Positions 55,647-64,000 of a stretch of DNA of 64,000 nt are shown piece after piece (position 1 is the first letter of the stretch; every line of letters begins with the position of its first letter). Under the pieces are notes generated by a model, which was not told the DNA's origin, did not search any database, and was given only the letters and a program-made list of their open reading frames with translations. The DNA comes from Deltaproteobacteria bacterium (GTDB lineage Bacteria; Desulfobacterota; Syntrophobacteria; BM002), in NCBI GenBank assembly GCA_019309045.1, contig JAFDGZ010000005.1:1-64000 (forward strand). Direction: 5' to 3'. A program made the translations under genes and the position numbers.

Positions 55647-55660
55647 CTTTAACGTTTAAG
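55647..55660. promoter_or_regulatory. LacI-type operator O2 over the mttB start point
   Basis: CTTTAACGTTTAAG, a near-perfect palindrome around ACGT starting two bases after the -10 box, where a LacI-type repressor would block initiation. Confidence 0.75.
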
Positions 55661-55872
55661 TTTCACCCCACTTCTTATGTTCCCCTTCTAATCATGCGCG
55701 GCAAATCGGGTGGAACGAACCCGGCAAGCCGGGTCATTTTCCTCTAGGTGATCGGACTTGTCGCTGCAACACTCATGGCAGGCGATCCGCCCACTGAGAG
55801 TTGAAGGTATAGGTCTAGAGCAAGTATGACTTTGTCACTGAAAACCTTACTTGATCCAAGGGAGGTGCATGC

Positions 55873-57360
55873 ATGAAACGGACGTTACATGCTGGCAAGA
55901 CCCAGAGCGTGGGGTTCGGCTTCAGGATCTTCTCGGACGACGAACTCTACGACATCCACCTGGCTACGCTGGAGGTGTTGCAACACACAGGAGTCTTTGT
56001 GGAAAATGAAGAAGCTCTGGAAATTCTGGACGGCGGCGGCGCGGTCATTGACAACAAGAAGAAAATCGCCAAGCTGCCGCCTTATCTGGTGGAAGATTCG
56101 CTTCGTTCCGCACCGCCAAAGTTTATTATGGCTGGTAGACGGCCAGAGGATGACTTCGTCGTAGAAAGTAATCGGGTGGGCTTCACGAATTTTAGTGAAG
56201 GTATTCTTATAGCTGATCTCGAGACGGGTGAATTGCGCGAGCCCACCAAGAAGGATGTGGCCGACTCGGCCAAGCTTGGTGACTTTCTGAGTGAAGTATC
56301 GGTGTACAACCGTGCTGTGGGGGCCCACGATGTGCCTGCAGAAGTTGCCCCGGTGCACAATGCGGAGGCATTCTTCAATAATACCACCAAGCATTGCATG
56401 ATTGGTCCGTTCAGCGGCTACCAGTTGCGTCAGATAGTCAAGATGGCCAGTGCAGTTGTGGGGGGTGAAGACAGGTTGCGCCAGCGGCCTCTGGTTTCCT
56501 TTCATACCTGTCCGGTCAGTCCGCTGCGACTGGTGAACGATACTTGCGAAATTCTCATGGAATCTGCCCGTTGCGGCATGATGGTGAACGTCATTTCCAT
56601 GGCCATGGCAGGAGCTTCCTCATCGATACACCTGGCTGGGACACTGGTGGACCACAACGCGGAATTATTGGCCTCGGTGACCCTCAACCAGTTAACCTGC
56701 AAAGGGGCGCCAATTATGTACGGCAGCTCCACCACCGCAATGGACCTCCGTTTTGCTGCTGCCACCGTCGGCAGCCCGGAATGCGCCATGATCAATGCCG
56801 GGGTGGCAGAGCTTGCCCGCTACAATGGTCTACCCAGCTTTGTGGCTGGTGGTTAGGGCGACAGCAAGATTGCTGATGCCCAGATTGGCCATGAAAAGAC
56901 GCTCACGGGCTTGTTGACAGCGTTGGCAGGGGCCAACCTGATCTATGGCTTGGGAATGCTGGAAATGGGCGTCACTTTTGACTTCGGCCAACTGGTCATG
57001 GACAACGAATTCGCGCAGATGATCAAATACTGCGTCAGGGGAATCCCGGTAAACGACGAAACGTTGTCTGTGGATGTCATCAAAGAAATAGGACCCTTCA
57101 AGGATTTCGTCAGTCACCAGACCACTTTCAATTATATGAGATCGGTGTCACACCCGAAGTTGATCGATAGACGCAACCGGGAAAAGTGGCAGGAGCGTGG
57201 GGGCACCGATCTGCATCAGCGAGCACTCGAAGAGGCTCGGCGCATTTTGAAAGAACATCAGGTTCCACCCCTTGCCGACGAGGTTCGAGCCGAGATAAGG
57301 GCGATCGTGGAGGAGACAGAGGATCAACTGAGGGTTGGCAGACATCGACCACCATTTTAG
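55873..57360 (+). CDS. mttB: Trimethylamine methyltransferase with pyrrolysine (TAG at 56854-56856)
   Basis: A 495-residue MttB if TAG is read as pyrrolysine (residue 328). The site is FVAGG-O-GDSKIAD; the adjacent paralogue has Leu there in a matching VGGG-L-SDSK. Upstream blocks: EVLQHTGVFVENEEALEIL and GPFSGYQLRQIVKMAS; downstream: LDRRNRE-like LIDRRNREKWQERGG. It transfers methyl from trimethylamine, or another tertiary amine, to a corrinoid protein. GGGAGG precedes the ATG. Its final stop is also TAG; reading through would add 12 residues before TAA. Confidence 0.95.
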
Positions 57361-57577
57361 CCGGTCCTCAATGATCGTCAGAGACTCCCGGGCAGGTAAA
57401 CTGCCGCCGGATACCGGGCTTGAACTCAATGGTGGTGAGGTGGATCGTAATCCTGGCAGCAATACACTAATTGGCCTGGGACCGAACAGTCTCCCTGACA
57501 GTGAGACCCGGGGCAGTTGCACCAGGTCGAATGAGAAAGGGAGAAGGTCCACACAAGCATCTGGGAGCCGCGATCAT

Positions 57578-59095
57578 ATGGCGGGACAGCAAGCAAGAGC
57601 GGACAGCAGCCAGGGATGCTGTTTCGAGTTGAGGGTCCTCACAGATGAGCAGCTCCAGACGGTGCACCAGGCGACCCTGGATGTGCTTCACTCTGTCGGC
57701 ATCAGGGTGGAGTCAGAGGAGGCGCTGGAAATCTTCCACGGTGCAGGCGCTGGAGTGGAACCTCGGGATGATTACAGCGTGGTCAGATTCCCCCCTGCTT
57801 TGATCGAGGATTGCATCAGCTCGGCACCGAGCCGCCTCGTCTATCATGGCCGCCTCCCAGAAGACGACTACGTGGCTGAACCTGGCAAAGTAGGTTTTAC
57901 CACCTTTGGTGAATGCGTGCAGATAATAGATCCAGTTGACCGCCGGGTTCGATCCACAACCAAAGATGATCTGGCCAGGATCACCAGGATCTGTGACCGG
58001 CTGGAGGAGATTGTCGTGGTCGAAAGACCGGTGGGTTCTCTAGATCAATTCGCCCCGACCCAGCCTCTGCACAACTATGAAGTCATGGTCAGCAATACCA
58101 GCAAACACATCTTCCTTGGCTTTTACAGCGCCGAAAATGTCAAACGCATCGCTCAGATGGCTGCCGCCTGTGTGGGTGGAGTGGAAAACTTTCGCAGGCG
58201 CCCGACCATAACCGCCTTCAGTTGTCCAACCAGCCCGCTGGTTCTGGCAAGAATGTGTTGTGAGGTCATTATTCAATGTGCCAGGCTCGGTATTGGTGTC
58301 TGTCCAATCTCCATGGTGCTCTCCGGAGCCACGTCTCCGGCGACATTGACAGGGTCCCTTGTTGTTCATAACGCTGAAGTGCTCGCCGCCATCGCGCTAG
58401 CTCAACTGGCAGTCAGAGGCACACCCTGTACCTACGCCAGCTGCAGCACCATAATGGACTTACGGTTCGGCGTCCCGGCCACCGGCGCTCCAGAGCACGG
58501 TATGATCAGCGCCGCACTCACCAGACTGGCCCACTACTACGAGCTGCCATGCCTGGTGGGCGGGGGGCTTTCCGACAGTAAACTGCCTGATTGTCAGGCG
58601 GCCTATGAATTTGCCCTGTCAGCCACTGTGGCGGCGTTGAGTGGGGCGCACTTTGTTTACGGGGCTGGCGCCCTGGAGTCCGGACTGACCTTCGACTACG
58701 CCAAGCTTATTATGGATTGCGAGCAGATCCGCAGAATTCAACACCTGCGAAGGGGTATGCCGATCAGCAGCGACGCCCTGGCCCTGGATGTCATCAAAAC
58801 CGTTGGACCCGGGGGCGATTATTTGATCCGGCAGCATACCATCGACAATATGGGGACGCTCTCCCAGGCTGACCTTTTTGACAGAAGAAACAGATCCATG
58901 TGGATGAATAAGACAGGGGGGAAAGACCTTACAGAACGAGCATATGAGAAGGCCAACCACGTTCTGGCGACGCATGAACCGGCGCCACTGCCAGGGGGGG
59001 CGGCAGAGACAATGCGAAGGATCATAACCGAGTACGAGGCTGAACTGAAGCGGAAGGATGGTCTTGCGGCCAGTACCGGAAACACGCTGAAGTGA
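57578..59095 (+). CDS. MttB-family methyltransferase without pyrrolysine
   Basis: A 505-residue paralogue of MttB from ATG 57578 (GGGAG ten bases before; the longer frame is unlikely). It covers the whole family length with Leu331 at the pyrrolysine position. Non-Pyl MttB proteins such as MtgB demethylate quaternary amines (glycine betaine, proline betaine, carnitine, butyrobetaine). It follows mttB with a ~215-base gap. A quaternary amine is the likely substrate, leaving a tertiary amine for MttB. Confidence 0.9.
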   Translation: MAGQQARADSSQGCCFELRVLTDEQLQTVHQATLDVLHSVGIRVESEEALEIFHGAGAGVEPRDDYSVVRFPPALIEDCISSAPSRLVYHGRLPEDDYVAEPGKVGFTTFGECVQIIDPVDRRVRSTTKDDLARITRICDRLEEIVVVERPVGSLDQFAPTQPLHNYEVMVSNTSKHIFLGFYSAENVKRIAQMAAACVGGVENFRRRPTITAFSCPTSPLVLARMCCEVIIQCARLGIGVCPISMVLSGATSPATLTGSLVVHNAEVLAAIALAQLAVRGTPCTYASCSTIMDLRFGVPATGAPEHGMISAALTRLAHYYELPCLVGGGLSDSKLPDCQAAYEFALSATVAALSGAHFVYGAGALESGLTFDYAKLIMDCEQIRRIQHLRRGMPISSDALALDVIKTVGPGGDYLIRQHTIDNMGTLSQADLFDRRNRSMWMNKTGGKDLTERAYEKANHVLATHEPAPLPGGAAETMRRIITEYEAELKRKDGLAASTGNTLK

Positions 59096-59156
59096 AGTGT
59101 GGGATACTCAGACTGGCTGAACATCTGGTAGAAACCAATACCACAGGAGACGGTCA

Positions 59157-60419
59157 ATGGATGGCGTAACGAATCAACTGATGGCAGAAAGGAGAAAGCA
59201 GGCCATTACTACAGCGGTTGGCAATGTGTCGCTGAAATTTATGGAGTCGGCTGCCGGGGCGATACTTCGTGATGTGGAGGGTCGGGAGTACATTGATTTT
59301 GCCGGAGGCATCGGCACCATGAACGTGGGTCACAGCCATCCAAAGGTTGTGGCAGCGATTAAGGCGCAGGCTGAAAAACTTACCCATACCTGTTTCATGG
59401 TCAATCCTTATGCTTCGGCGGTTGAACTGGCTGAAAAGCTTTGCCGGTTGACACCCGGTGATTTTCCAAAAAAGGCAGTCTTTCTGAACAGCGGTGCCGA
59501 GGCTGTGGAAAACGCCGTGAAAGTCGCCCGCTATACCACCAAGCGCCAGGCAATTATTGTGTTTGACAATGGCTATCATGGCCGAACACTTCTGACCATG
59601 ACAATGACCACAAAGGTCAACCCATTCAAGATGGGATTTGGTCCATTTGCGCCGGAGGTCTACCGGCTGCCATTTGCAGACACCTCCGGTCCAGAAAAAC
59701 TCTACGATTCTTTTGTGAGGCAGATCAATCCAGAGTCTGTTGCAGCCGTAGTCGCTGAACCCGTGCAGGGCGAAGGGGGCTTTGTGGCACCTCCAAGCGG
59801 CTATTTTCAGGAAGTTTCCAGGATATGCCGCGACAACGGTATCCTGTTCATAATGGATGAGATTCAAAGCGGTATGGGACGTACAGGCCGGATGTTCGCC
59901 AGCGAACATTGGCAAATTGAACCAGACCTCATAGTGGTTGGCAAGAGCCTTGCCGCCGGCATGCCCCTGGCCGCAGTTGTAGGAAAGTCAGAGATCATGG
60001 ATGCCGTGCATGTGGGAGGACTTGGCGGCACCTATGGTGGAAACCCGGTGGCTTGTGCCGCTGCACTGGCGGTGCTGGAGATTTTCGAATCGGAATCAAT
60101 GTTGGAAAAATCCCGGGCCCTGGGCAACAAACTTAGATCTCGTTTTGAAAAATGGCAGAAAAAATACAGTCTCGTGGGTGATATCAGAGGACTGGGTGCC
60201 ATGCTGGGATTTGAGCTGGTAAAAGGGCCCAACCGCGATCCAGCCACAGATGAAGCCAGAGAGCTTGTCAGCTACTGCAATGAAAATGGCCTGGTTCTTC
60301 TAGTCTGCGGCATCTACGGAAACGTTGTGCGCTGCCTGGCGCCTTTTGTCATTACGGACCAGCAACTCGAAAAGGGATTTTCGATACTAGAAGCAGGCCT
60401 GGAGCACATCCACCAGTAG
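59157..60419 (+). CDS. Class III (omega-amino) aminotransferase
   Basis: A 420-residue PLP enzyme like 4-aminobutyrate aminotransferase. GGIGTMNVGHSHPKVVAAI, FLNSGAEAVENAVKVAR, FDNGYHGRT, FIMDEIQSGMGRTGRMFA and VVGKSLAAGMPLAAVVG (PLP Lys) are diagnostic. It turns a terminal primary amine into an aldehyde. Between the MttB paralogue and an aldehyde oxidoreductase it may act on the fully demethylated product. The stop is TAG. Confidence 0.9.
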   Translation: MDGVTNQLMAERRKQAITTAVGNVSLKFMESAAGAILRDVEGREYIDFAGGIGTMNVGHSHPKVVAAIKAQAEKLTHTCFMVNPYASAVELAEKLCRLTPGDFPKKAVFLNSGAEAVENAVKVARYTTKRQAIIVFDNGYHGRTLLTMTMTTKVNPFKMGFGPFAPEVYRLPFADTSGPEKLYDSFVRQINPESVAAVVAEPVQGEGGFVAPPSGYFQEVSRICRDNGILFIMDEIQSGMGRTGRMFASEHWQIEPDLIVVGKSLAAGMPLAAVVGKSEIMDAVHVGGLGGTYGGNPVACAAALAVLEIFESESMLEKSRALGNKLRSRFEKWQKKYSLVGDIRGLGAMLGFELVKGPNRDPATDEARELVSYCNENGLVLLVCGIYGNVVRCLAPFVITDQQLEKGFSILEAGLEHIHQ

Positions 60420-60550
60420 GAACTCCTGATGAATCTGGGGGTAGAGGACAGTACAGGGACGACTGCAGAGATTCGAGCATCAGTCGGCCCCCAGAGTTCT
60501 TTGCAGGTCTTGTCACATTAACGGAAGAGGCTACCTGAGGGGGAATTGTC

Positions 60551-62314
60551 ATGTTTGGGCAGTATGGCAGGATTTTGAAGATCAACGTAACCGACCAGAG
60601 CTATCACTTTGAGAACATTGAGGAAACTATTTACTCGGCTTACCTCGGCGGCAAAGGGCTGGCTTCCTATCTCCTTCATTTGTTCAATCCACCGGGCATC
60701 GATCCCTTACACCCGGACAACTGCCTGATCTTTTCCACAGGGCCATTTACCGGCAGCAAGATCTGGGGAGGATGTCGCTATGGTGTGTTCACAAAGTCAC
60801 CGCAAACAGGGCTGTACGCTGAATCCTACTCGGGCGGCAAAGTGCCAGAGGCCATAGATGCTGCCGGCTATGACGCCATTATCATTCAAGGCAAGAGCGA
60901 ACAACCGATTGTCCTGGAGATAAGCCCAGAGGCAGTTAAATTTCATGCTGCCGAGAATCTCTGGGGCAGGGAAACTTACGAGACCGAAGATGCGGTCTTG
61001 ATCAGATACGGCAGCTCTGAAGGCCGGTATAGAAAGACAGGGGCCGTGGTTATTGGACCGGCAGCGGAAAATGGGGTCTGTTTTGGCGTAATAAAGAACG
61101 ACCACTGGAGATCAGCCGGCAGAACAGGAGTGGGGACCGTCCTGGGGGCCAAGAAGGTGAAGGCCGTTGTCTTCAAGGGCGATCGAAAACGGCCACTTTA
61201 TGACGAAGAAAAGGTCAGGGCCATAGCCAGGAAAATGGCTGCTGCCGCCAAAGACAACCCTGGAGTCCATGCTTATAAAGCCATGGGCACTTCCCAGCTG
61301 GTGAAGATTGTCAACAGCGCCAACGCCTTTCCCACCCGCTACTGGGCCGAGGGCAGGTTCGACAAATGGGAAAACATCAGTGCTGACGCCCTGCACAGCA
61401 GATGCGAAGTCAAGGCGAATGCCTGCCTCAGGTGCTTTATGGCTTGTGGCCGGATGACTACCGTCAAGCACGGTCGACACGCCGGGCTAAAACTGGAAGG
61501 GCCGGAATACGAGACCATATTTGCCTTCGGGGGGCTGTGTCTGGTTGACAGCATTGAAGAGATTGCCTATCTCAACGACCTTTGCGACAGGCTGGGTATG
61601 GACACTATCTCAGCAGGGAATTTGTGCGCCTTCACCATCGAGGCTCGCAAGAGAGCAAAGACAGACTATGAGATCGATTACGGGGACGTTGACGGTATTG
61701 CAAAACTGCTCACCATGATTGCCTACAGAGACGGCATAGGAGATATTCTTGCGAGAGGAATCAAGTATGCCGCAAGAGAATGGGCTCTCGAGGATATAGC
61801 AGTGCACGTGAAAGGGATGGAGCCTGCAGGTTATGACCCAAGAGTGCTCAAAGGAATGGGGCTGGCATTTGCCACCTCGGACCGCGGCGCCTGCCACTTG
61901 AGGACCACCTTCTATAAACCGGAGCTCAGTGGCATGATTGCCCCCGAGCAGATAGAAGGAAAAGCAGAGCTCCTGGTGGATTTTGAGGATCGTCTGACCA
62001 TTTTCGATGCTCTGATTCTTTGCAGATTTTACCGAGATCTCTATCAATGGGAGATTCTGGGGGAGACTGTTCAGGCAGTCACTGGCCTGAGCCCCGACAA
62101 AGAAGCTCTTCGGGCCATTGCTGCGTCAATAGCCAATATCGTTCGACGATTCAACATCAGGGAAGGTCTGCAGCCTGAAGACGATTGGTTGCCCAAGAAG
62201 CTTTTCGAGAAGCTCGAGAAAACAGGCCAACAATTAAAGCGTGAAGAGCTGGCCTATATGCGAAAGGAATACTATCGACTTCGTGGTTGGAATGAAGACG
62301 GCATCCCTGCATGA
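60551..62314 (+). CDS. Aldehyde:ferredoxin oxidoreductase (tungsten pterin)
   Basis: A 587-residue AOR family enzyme. MFGQYGRILKINVTDQSYHF start, YLGGKGLASYLLH, GPFTGSKIWGGCRYGVFTKS, the iron-sulfur cysteines in NACLRCFMACGRM and FDALILCRFYRD, and ALRAIAASIANIVRRFNIREG are all family features. It oxidises aldehydes to acids with ferredoxin and needs a W/Mo-pterin cofactor. GGGGGAATTGTC precedes the ATG. Context suggests that it uses the aldehyde made by the upstream aminotransferase. Confidence 0.92.
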   Translation: MFGQYGRILKINVTDQSYHFENIEETIYSAYLGGKGLASYLLHLFNPPGIDPLHPDNCLIFSTGPFTGSKIWGGCRYGVFTKSPQTGLYAESYSGGKVPEAIDAAGYDAIIIQGKSEQPIVLEISPEAVKFHAAENLWGRETYETEDAVLIRYGSSEGRYRKTGAVVIGPAAENGVCFGVIKNDHWRSAGRTGVGTVLGAKKVKAVVFKGDRKRPLYDEEKVRAIARKMAAAAKDNPGVHAYKAMGTSQLVKIVNSANAFPTRYWAEGRFDKWENISADALHSRCEVKANACLRCFMACGRMTTVKHGRHAGLKLEGPEYETIFAFGGLCLVDSIEEIAYLNDLCDRLGMDTISAGNLCAFTIEARKRAKTDYEIDYGDVDGIAKLLTMIAYRDGIGDILARGIKYAAREWALEDIAVHVKGMEPAGYDPRVLKGMGLAFATSDRGACHLRTTFYKPELSGMIAPEQIEGKAELLVDFEDRLTIFDALILCRFYRDLYQWEILGETVQAVTGLSPDKEALRAIAASIANIVRRFNIREGLQPEDDWLPKKLFEKLEKTGQQLKREELAYMRKEYYRLRGWNEDGIPA

Positions 62315-62348
62315 CTTGCAACAGCCTGGTCGTGTTGAAAGGTTAGAT

Positions 62349-64000
62349 ATGATCTTCAGAAAGAGTGACAGTAATTTGCCTGATTATGCCCTGGTTGAAC
62401 GTCAACAAATGATCAGGGGCCTGGGATATGGTGACGAGGCAATAGACCGCCCTCAGATTGGAGTGGTGAGCAGTTGGGGTGAGATAAATCCTGCAGCTAT
62501 TCATCTCGATCGAGTGGTAGCATCGGTTAAAGCTGGCATCTGGGCTGGGGGCGGAACGCCGAGAGAGTTTGTCATCAGCTCCATCTGCACCAGTATGGCT
62601 GGAAACGACAGCTACCACCTGCCACATAGAGACCTGGTTGCCAGCTACATTGAAACAGTGACCCTGACCAATCTCTTCGATGGACTGGTTCTCGTGCCGA
62701 TCTGTGACGACGTCATTCCCGGCCACCTCATGGCGGCTGCTCGTTTGAACATACCGGCTGTGGTGCTCACCGGGGGATACATGCAGCTCAATCGTTTCGA
62801 AGGAAAAATTATAGATCCACTGGAGGTAGCCCCAGAGTACTATCGGGACTTCAAGGAAGCGAAGCTCAAAGAAGCGGAATTCTGCGAGATAAAAGAGAGG
62901 GGATGCCCGGGCATCGGGGCCTGCCCTGTAATGGGTACTGCCAATACAATGGCCGCAATGGTGGAAGCACTGGGGATGTCGCTGCCAGGAAACGCTACCG
63001 TGCCGGGTGCGGACTCGAGGCTGCAGCGGATGGCCTTTGCAGCCGGCCAACAGATCATGCGTCTGCTGCACAAGGACATAAGGCCTTCCGACGTGATGCC
63101 TCCTGAATCCTTTGACAATGCCATACGCGTTCTTATGGCCATTGGTGGTTCCACAAATGCAGTTTTGCACCTGCAGGCAATCGCTGCAGAATTAGATCTG
63201 CATATTGAACTGGATCGATTCAACAAGATCAGCAGATCAACACCATTTATCTGCGATGTTATGCCATCAGGTCCCGGCAAACATTTTCTCGCTGATCTGG
63301 ATGAAGCCGGCGGCATTACTGCAGTAATGCGGGAACTGCAGCCGCTTCTCGAGACCCGGGTTATGACTGTAACAGGGCGGGTGATGAGGGAGAACCTGGA
63401 GAAGGTATCGGGCGGAGATGGCAAAATCATTCATTCACTAGACAAGCCCATTGATAATGAAGGAGGACTCATTTTTTTGAGGGGCAATCTGGCTCCGAAG
63501 GGGGCCCTTGTGAAAAAGGCTGCTGTGCCAACGGCAATGCTGCAACACCAGGGGGCGGCCAGGATATTCCCTGATGAGCAATCTGCCTGTGACGCTCTGA
63601 TTGCCGACGGCATATCAGCAGGTGAGATCGTTGTAGTCAGATACGTCGGCCCGAAAGGCGATCCGGGGATGAGACTCTTGCAGCGTTTCCTCTGGATTCT
63701 TTCAGCGAAAGGATTGCAAGACCGGATTGCCTTCATAACTGATGGCAGGTTATCGGGAACGAACAGGGGTTGTGCAGTGGCTCACATCGCTCCGGAAGCT
63801 GCAGAAGGCGGTCCTCTGGCTGTGCTTCAGGACGGCGACATCGTTGAGATCGACATCCCTAATGAGAAGCTGAATGTGTTGATTTCTCCTGAAGAAATGA
63901 CGAGAAGACTCGAGCTCTGGACTCCTCCACAGAAAAAGATAGCCAGAGGCTATCTGGGAATCTATTCGAGATTAGCCAAATCAGCCGACAGGGGCGCTGC
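62349..64000 (+). CDS. Atypical IlvD/Edd-family dehydratase (partial, runs off the window)
   Basis: At least 550 residues; no stop before the window ends. The family is shown by RGCPGIGACPVMGTANTM-like block with EALGMSLPG, IGGSTNAVLHL, DNEGGLIFLRGNLAP, GPKGDPGMRLL and ITDGRLSGTNRGCAVAHIAPEA. Compared with known dihydroxy- or sugar-acid dehydratases the first cluster Cys (in TPCN-x-H) is Ala here (NPAAIH), and CDK reads CDD. The other two Cys positions remain. It is probably a dehydratase on an unusual hydroxy acid, or a repurposed member. GAAAGG precedes the ATG. Confidence 0.8.
   Translation, partial: MIFRKSDSNLPDYALVERQQMIRGLGYGDEAIDRPQIGVVSSWGEINPAAIHLDRVVASVKAGIWAGGGTPREFVISSICTSMAGNDSYHLPHRDLVASYIETVTLTNLFDGLVLVPICDDVIPGHLMAAARLNIPAVVLTGGYMQLNRFEGKIIDPLEVAPEYYRDFKEAKLKEAEFCEIKERGCPGIGACPVMGTANTMAAMVEALGMSLPGNATVPGADSRLQRMAFAAGQQIMRLLHKDIRPSDVMPPESFDNAIRVLMAIGGSTNAVLHLQAIAAELDLHIELDRFNKISRSTPFICDVMPSGPGKHFLADLDEAGGITAVMRELQPLLETRVMTVTGRVMRENLEKVSGGDGKIIHSLDKPIDNEGGLIFLRGNLAPKGALVKKAAVPTAMLQHQGAARIFPDEQSACDALIADGISAGEIVVVRYVGPKGDPGMRLLQRFLWILSAKGLQDRIAFITDGRLSGTNRGCAVAHIAPEAAEGGPLAVLQDGDIVEIDIPNEKLNVLISPEEMTRRLELWTPPQKKIARGYLGIYSRLAKSADRGA

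Larger units (their letters stand above)
55381..55872. other. Regulatory region between lacI-type gene and mttB
   Basis: No gene. It holds two LacI-type palindromes, the mttB promoter and a ~220-base leader. In the leader an ACCCGG/CCGGGT hairpin (about 55718-55733) is followed by a short T-tract, a possible weak attenuator. Confidence 0.6.

Noticed and set aside
55873-57360. mttB as a pseudogene or two separate genes
   Set aside because: The TAG is at the known pyrrolysine site, the frame is intact on both sides, and the pylT, synthetase and biosynthesis genes are all present.
1-64000. CRISPR arrays, rRNA genes, complete insertion sequences
   Set aside because: No regularly spaced repeats, rRNA segments or transposase genes were seen. 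pylT is the only tRNA I could support.

Overview
The window looks like chromosome of a GC-rich, anaerobic deltaproteobacterium (Desulfobacterota). The rpsB-tsf-pyrH-frr-uppS, secA, argJ and TRAP-transporter genes are ordinary bacterial housekeeping. Corrinoid methyltransferases, a RamA-type activase and an aldehyde:ferredoxin oxidoreductase point to anaerobic methylotrophy. This assignment is by gene content only; no 16S gene is present.

Layout. 1-2.1 kb: the edge of a mobile element (primase zinc finger, DUF3223, excisionase-like and XRE regulators, zinc-ribbon protein). 2.4-16.9 kb, mostly minus strand: TRAP transporter, translation/lipid-carrier operon, WbqC-like protein, argJ, secA, N-acetyltransferase, sigma-54 activator. 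17-27 kb: a possible structured RNA, M23 peptidase, bactofilin, cyclase/HD-GYP-like protein, IF2B-like protein, NUDIX, M16 protease, CooT. 27-42 kb: aldolase, ParA-like ATPase, DnaJ/HTH protein, archease and RtcB, GreA-like factor, PilZ proteins, a HisH-HisF fusion, thiolase, branched-chain aminotransferase. 42-64 kb: a pyrrolysine/methylamine island.

The island is the main discovery. It carries an amber-decoding tRNA (pylT), split pyrrolysyl-tRNA synthetase (pylSn, pylSc), the biosynthesis genes pylB, pylC and pylD, two genes interrupted by in-frame TAG at the known pyrrolysine position (mtbB and mttB), two corrinoid proteins, an MtgA-like methyltransferase and a RamA-like activase. Expected flow: methylated amine -> MttB/MtbB -> corrinoid protein -> MtgA -> tetrahydrofolate, with RamA reactivating the corrinoid. 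A LacI-type regulator is divergent from mttB, with two matching palindromic sites, one over the predicted mttB start point. Downstream of mttB lie a non-Pyl MttB paralogue, a class III aminotransferase, an aldehyde:ferredoxin oxidoreductase and an atypical IlvD/Edd dehydratase. These suggest a route from a methylated amino compound through a primary amine and aldehyde to an acid (inference).

The rtcB gene is interrupted by an in-frame TGA exactly where RtcB has its metal-binding cysteine, with a SECIS-like hairpin just downstream. The genome therefore probably uses both selenocysteine and pyrrolysine. TAG is nevertheless a common ordinary stop here (17 of 56 visible stops by my reading, including rpsB and secA). 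pylSc, pylC and pylD lie in one reading frame separated only by TAG codons, as do pylSn and mtgA.
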